Positions 60,503-64,000 of a DNA stretch of 64,000 bases are shown piece after piece. The stretch covers positions 270,188,515-270,252,514 of the forward strand of contig OX352773.1 in the NCBI GenBank assembly GCA_947095535.1, read 5' to 3'. Position numbers and translations under genes: made by a program. Every line of letters starts with the position of its first letter. Positions within the stretch are counted from its first letter, which is position 1. The notes beneath the pieces are model-generated. The model did not search any database, was not told where the DNA came from, and saw only the letters and a program-made list of their open reading frames with translations. Origin of the DNA: Poecilobothrus nobilitatus (Eukaryota > Arthropoda > Insecta > Diptera > Dolichopodidae).

Positions 60503-62076
60503 CGAGGAAGAATACAGTTGACTTTGTCAACTCTTAGATACCCGTACGAACCGTTAGTATGTTAACAGCCTGTCACTCTGCTCACAATATTATTTTTTTA
60601 ATATTTTAGTATTTTAAAATAATTTGGGTGAATTTTATAATTTCTAGAACTATGGGTTGTACATATATTCAAACTATATGTTTATATGTACATTCTTCGA
60701 AAGCAGATTTTAACCTTTCACATAACGATTATCAATCCAAAACTTTTTCAAATATTCTATAGTACCATTTAATACTAAGCGGTAAATGTATATTAAATTT
60801 ACTTAGTACAAAATAGTAAATATAATTTTAAATATTATATTATATTATATTTAAATATTCCATTGACAGAATAATTTCTTATAAGTACAATAAAATACAT
60901 ATATGTATGTAAATACGGCGCTATATAATATACATATATACTCTTATCATTCATTCACTAGTGACATATACGATATGTAAATAAACATGATATTATATAA
61001 GTATGTATGTATATCAATATCATATAAATAAAAATTCTTCAAGCAACCGTTATGTTGTTTATTTATTTACATTTTTATGTACTACGCACTCTATCCTCAA
61101 CAATTTCAAATTATCGAATAAAACAAATGCAAAAAATTTGTTGAAGAAATTTGTTAGAAAATTTGAAAAAATCAAGTAACACTTTCGTCAATTATAAAGT
61201 AACCCTATATTATTAAAAAAAGTTGTTAACAGAAATAAGAGTATAATGTTGAAGCTTTAATTTTTGTGTATTACTTCAAAAAAATTCTAACAGGTGTTCA
61301 AGTTACAGGTGTTTAAAAATAGGAAATTTTCAGTTTTTGACTCCTTACAGCTCCTAAACAGAGGGTGATACAAAAAAAATTTTTGAAATGACTCATACTT
61401 ATTTTCAAAGATCTAACTTCTGTCAAAATTTCAAGTTTCCAACTTAAACCGTTTAGAAGATAGAAGGGTTAAAGAATTTTGCAAAATTTTAGTTTCGCAT
61501 AACGGTAAATTAAGACACCGTATGCCACAAATATATATTTATTGTATATATACTTTTAAAGCTAATAAAAGTAGTAATCGTTTGGCGTTTTCAAAATGAA
61601 GATATACCTTATACAACTTGTGCTATAACAATTTAAATATAGAGCTTTTTTGAACATTTGGGGAGCTGTAGCTCCGTAACGGGTGGGGCTACAAAAAAAA
61701 GTTATTAAAAATAAAATTAATATTTTTGTGAGATCTATCAGTAGTTAAAATTTCATAGCTCTATTGCAAAAAAAATGTGGGGATCTAAAAGTTAGGTGTT
61801 CGAGAGCTACCCTAAGGCGTGGTCCAAACTCAACCAAAAAAAATAGGGAACCTACAAATTACTCCCAAAATATTTTGTGTAAATTTCAAGATTCTAGCTT
61901 TCTTAGTTTTTGAGTTAGCGTGCTGACGGACGGACGGACGGACATGGCTCAAAAGTCTTAGAATTTTTTTCTGATCCGATCCATACCTTTGAAGGTATAT
62001 CTAGCTCGCTTATTTCGAGGTGTTACAAACGGAGGAGTAATTTTATTATACCCGATCCTATCGTACGGGTATAAAA
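60503..62076 (-). mobile_element. DINE-like element, subfamily F2, full-length copy E (1.57 kb)
   Basis: The most complete F2 copy. Minus strand: starts 'tttttatacccgtacgatag', has 'gagctagatataccttc', a GTCC run near 61930-61945, 'acggagctacagctcccc', 'ggcatacggtgtcttaattt', 'tatcaccctctgtttagg' and 'gcaaccgttatg'-like sequence, and ends 'cttcctcg'. Subterminal atacccgtacga (60538-60549) is inverted at 62061-62072. A perfect 3' stem-loop (60516-60532, 7 bp, loop ttt) lies 13 bases from the end. This matches Helentron-associated non-autonomous architecture. Flanking duplicated DNA gives an empty-site comparison (62.4 kb). No protein is encoded. Confidence 0.9.
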
Positions 62077-62330
62077 ATATTGCAATTTTATAATGTTCTT
62101 TATTTCCACTTAAAAATGCGACCCTTTGAAAACTTTCATTTATATCCTGCCTTGTTTTTTCTTTCTTTTATAGCATGACATTTTAATATTTCTTTTTTTC
62201 TATTTGTTATGTGTGTAATATTAAATTTATGCATAGAGTCTATTTAAAATATAGAAATGATTAGCTATAGAATATTCGGATTTTTTTTTTTTTCGTTTAT
62301 GTTTACCGTCTAATAATCTATAACTACACA
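62077..62330 (+). repeat. Duplicated segment, first copy, right part
   Basis: 'attgcaattttataatgttc', 'cacttaaaaatgcgaccctt' and 'tgccttgttttttctttctt' match 62488-62580, and 'gattagctatagaatattc' plus 'cgtttatgtttaccgtc' match 62895-62955. Confidence 0.85.
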
Positions 62331-62399
62331 CATATATACTGATATATTCATTCATATACATATTATAGTAGAATGGGTACTATATAATGATCTGAACTT

Positions 62400-62975
62400 C
62401 TGATTGTTATATTGTATTATATATTGTGGCAAGATTTTTAAAAAATTAAGGAAACATTGCATAGCAAAATTAAAAATTTAAATAAAATTGTTATTGCAAT
62501 TTTATAATGTTCTTTATTTCCACTTAAAAATGCGACCCTTTAAAAACTTTGATTCATACACTGCCTTGTTTTTTCTTTCTTTTCATAACATAACATTTTA
62601 ATATTTTTTTTTTATCTGTTATGTACGGAAATATCAAACGTATGTTTCTTTCTTTAAAATCATAACATTTTAATAGTTCTTCTTTTCTATCTGTTATGTG
62701 GTTAAATATCAGATCTGCACATATTCATAAGAAATAGCCTTTAAAAATATTTAAAAACAATCAAAGTAAAATTTTTTGTTCTCTTTTTTTCTATTCGTTT
62801 TTATTTTTCTTCCAATATTACATTTTACTTTTTTTTTTCTGTTATTTAGGTACGCTAAGAACTTATTTTTTTTTTTTAATATTCAAAAATAGAAATTATT
62901 AGCTATAGAACATTCTGAATTTTTTTGTTGTTCGTTTATGTTTACCGTCCATTCATATAAATATAACTGTTGCCT
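62400..62975 (+). repeat. Duplicated segment, second copy (empty F2 site)
   Basis: Runs continuously through 'aaatttaaataaaattgtt' into 'attgcaattttataatg' (62468-62505), where the first copy carries the 1.57-kb F2 element. It is longer internally because a unit with 'aacattttaatatt...tctgttatgt...aaatatca' is present in two tandem versions (about 62587-62640 and 62660-62715), and extra T-rich DNA precedes 'attagctatagaacattc'. Confidence 0.8.
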
Positions 62976-63375
62976 ACATATTAAAAAATAATAAATCGAT
63001 AAATCAACTAAATAATAATAGTTGGGAATTTGGGAATTTGGTGTGACTGTGTTAGCAGATTTTTAATAGTACAGCACACATAAAAATATGCATACCATTT
63101 TTGTACATGTTTGTACCTAAATACATATGTAGTAAAAAAAATTTGGTTTTAAAAGTATGTAATTGAGAATATATTAAATTGCTTACTTCTAAATGCTAAT
63201 GTTTTTGAATTAAAAAAAATTATTTTGCTTTTTCTAGACGATGTAGATATATATGTATGTATGTACATAACATATATTTTATGATTAATTCATAATTATT
63301 GTTATTGAAAAGAAAAAAATTGTTGTTATTTACTATTTTTAAAAAAGACTGGATTTCTTATTTTTAATATATTCT
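62976..63375. other. AT-rich spacer
   Basis: Contains a short tgta/tgtatgta microsatellite near 63250-63265. Nothing else recognised. Confidence 0.4.
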
Positions 63376-63585
63376 TTTTGTTGTTTAACGTTTTTACATA
63401 ATTGGAAATATATTCTTAGTTTTTATACTTCACAAAAAGGCATTAGTGGTGCAGATCATCATTCTGTAATAGATCTTAATTTAAAGGCAGCTCCCAATTT
63501 AGATATCAATGTTAGGGCCATAATATGCGATTTTAATATGTTAAGAGTTTCGAAAGAAAATCCCTATTTTAATTATAATTAAGAA
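63376..63585 (+). pseudogene. Possible LINE endonuclease C-terminal fragment
   Basis: One frame is open for about 65 codons to a stop near 63580 and reads '...FYTSQKGISGADHHSVIDL', then 'NLKAAPNLDINVRAIICDFN'. The ISxADHHSV segment is like the catalytic SDHxxV motif that closes LINE endonuclease domains, followed by a spacer and an R/I-x-x-x-DFN motif as in related elements. It has no other parts of the LINE next to it. Tentative. Confidence 0.35.
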
Positions 63586-64000
63586 AGGAAAAACACATAT
63601 CTATATAAATATTATAAATAAACACTTTGCTTTTATAAATAAAAATGTATACTAAAAATCAATTTATTTAATGAATAAATTTAACACTTGCTTACTAAAT
63701 TTTAAGTAAATGCATATTAAATTTTACACTGTGTTCTCAAGTGAGGCACATTTGTTTACACATTCATATCTTTCAAATTCATCGCTTTCAAACCAAAAAT
63801 ATTTTCGAAGCACATTTATTACATATTTTTAAGTATGTACCTATATGTATATGTACGCATACAATGCAATGGTCTCCATAAAAAATAATAGTCTTTTATA
63901 GAAAAAAAAAACATTTATGTATTACGTATACGTATTGGTATTGGTATTGGTGAGTTTAGTAAATTTAGATAAAATGTTTTATTTTAGTTCTGTAATAATT
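63586..64000. other. AT-rich DNA to the window end
   Basis: Contains three units of ttggta near 63932-63950. Nothing else recognised. Confidence 0.4.

Overview
This is a very AT-rich, gene-poor stretch of eukaryotic nuclear DNA, most likely from a higher fly (Brachycera, Cyclorrhapha; a calyptrate such as a blow fly or house-fly relative would fit). The evidence is the base composition, the lack of any long open reading frame in 64 kb, decayed non-LTR retrotransposons of jockey/CR1-like type, and a dense family of non-autonomous elements whose ends and inner motif (a GTCC run followed by 'ataactcaaaaa') resemble the DINE-1/INE-1 (Helentron-associated) repeats of Drosophila. The species assignment is inference. 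No intact protein gene, tRNA or rRNA gene was found. The window looks like intergenic, intronic or pericentromeric DNA.

Layout. 1-1.48 kb is unique AT-rich DNA with one 98-bp palindrome. 1.48-13.18 kb is one tandem satellite array of about 60 units. The units come in three sizes (about 87, 149 and 227 bp), share one core, and are arranged in several local higher-order repeats. 13.2-15.9 kb is unique. From 15.97 kb onward, transposon remnants are scattered in AT-rich filler. They are DINE-like elements of three related subfamilies (called F1, F2 and F3 here), a TIR element built around F3 sequence (24.3-24.9 kb), a GC-tipped MITE (37.8-38.2 kb), a tRNA-like SINE with target duplication (23.5 kb), and LINE relics at 19.9, 28.0-31.1 and 58.1 kb with a doubtful one at 63.4 kb. 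The LINE at 28-31 kb is split by an F2 element and abuts an F1 element. One F1 copy (52.0-54.6 kb) has swollen to 2.5 kb through internal 259-bp and 307-bp tandem repeats. At 60.4-63.0 kb a duplicated segment provides both an occupied and an empty version of an F2 insertion site.

The only protein-like sequence not explained by a known transposon is a frameshifted minus-strand relic at 19.24-19.67 kb. It sits beside a perfect 16-bp inverted repeat and I could not assign it to a family.

The elements do not form a pathway. They record repeated insertion, nesting and tandem amplification. All alignments here were made by eye, so unit counts and boundaries are approximate.
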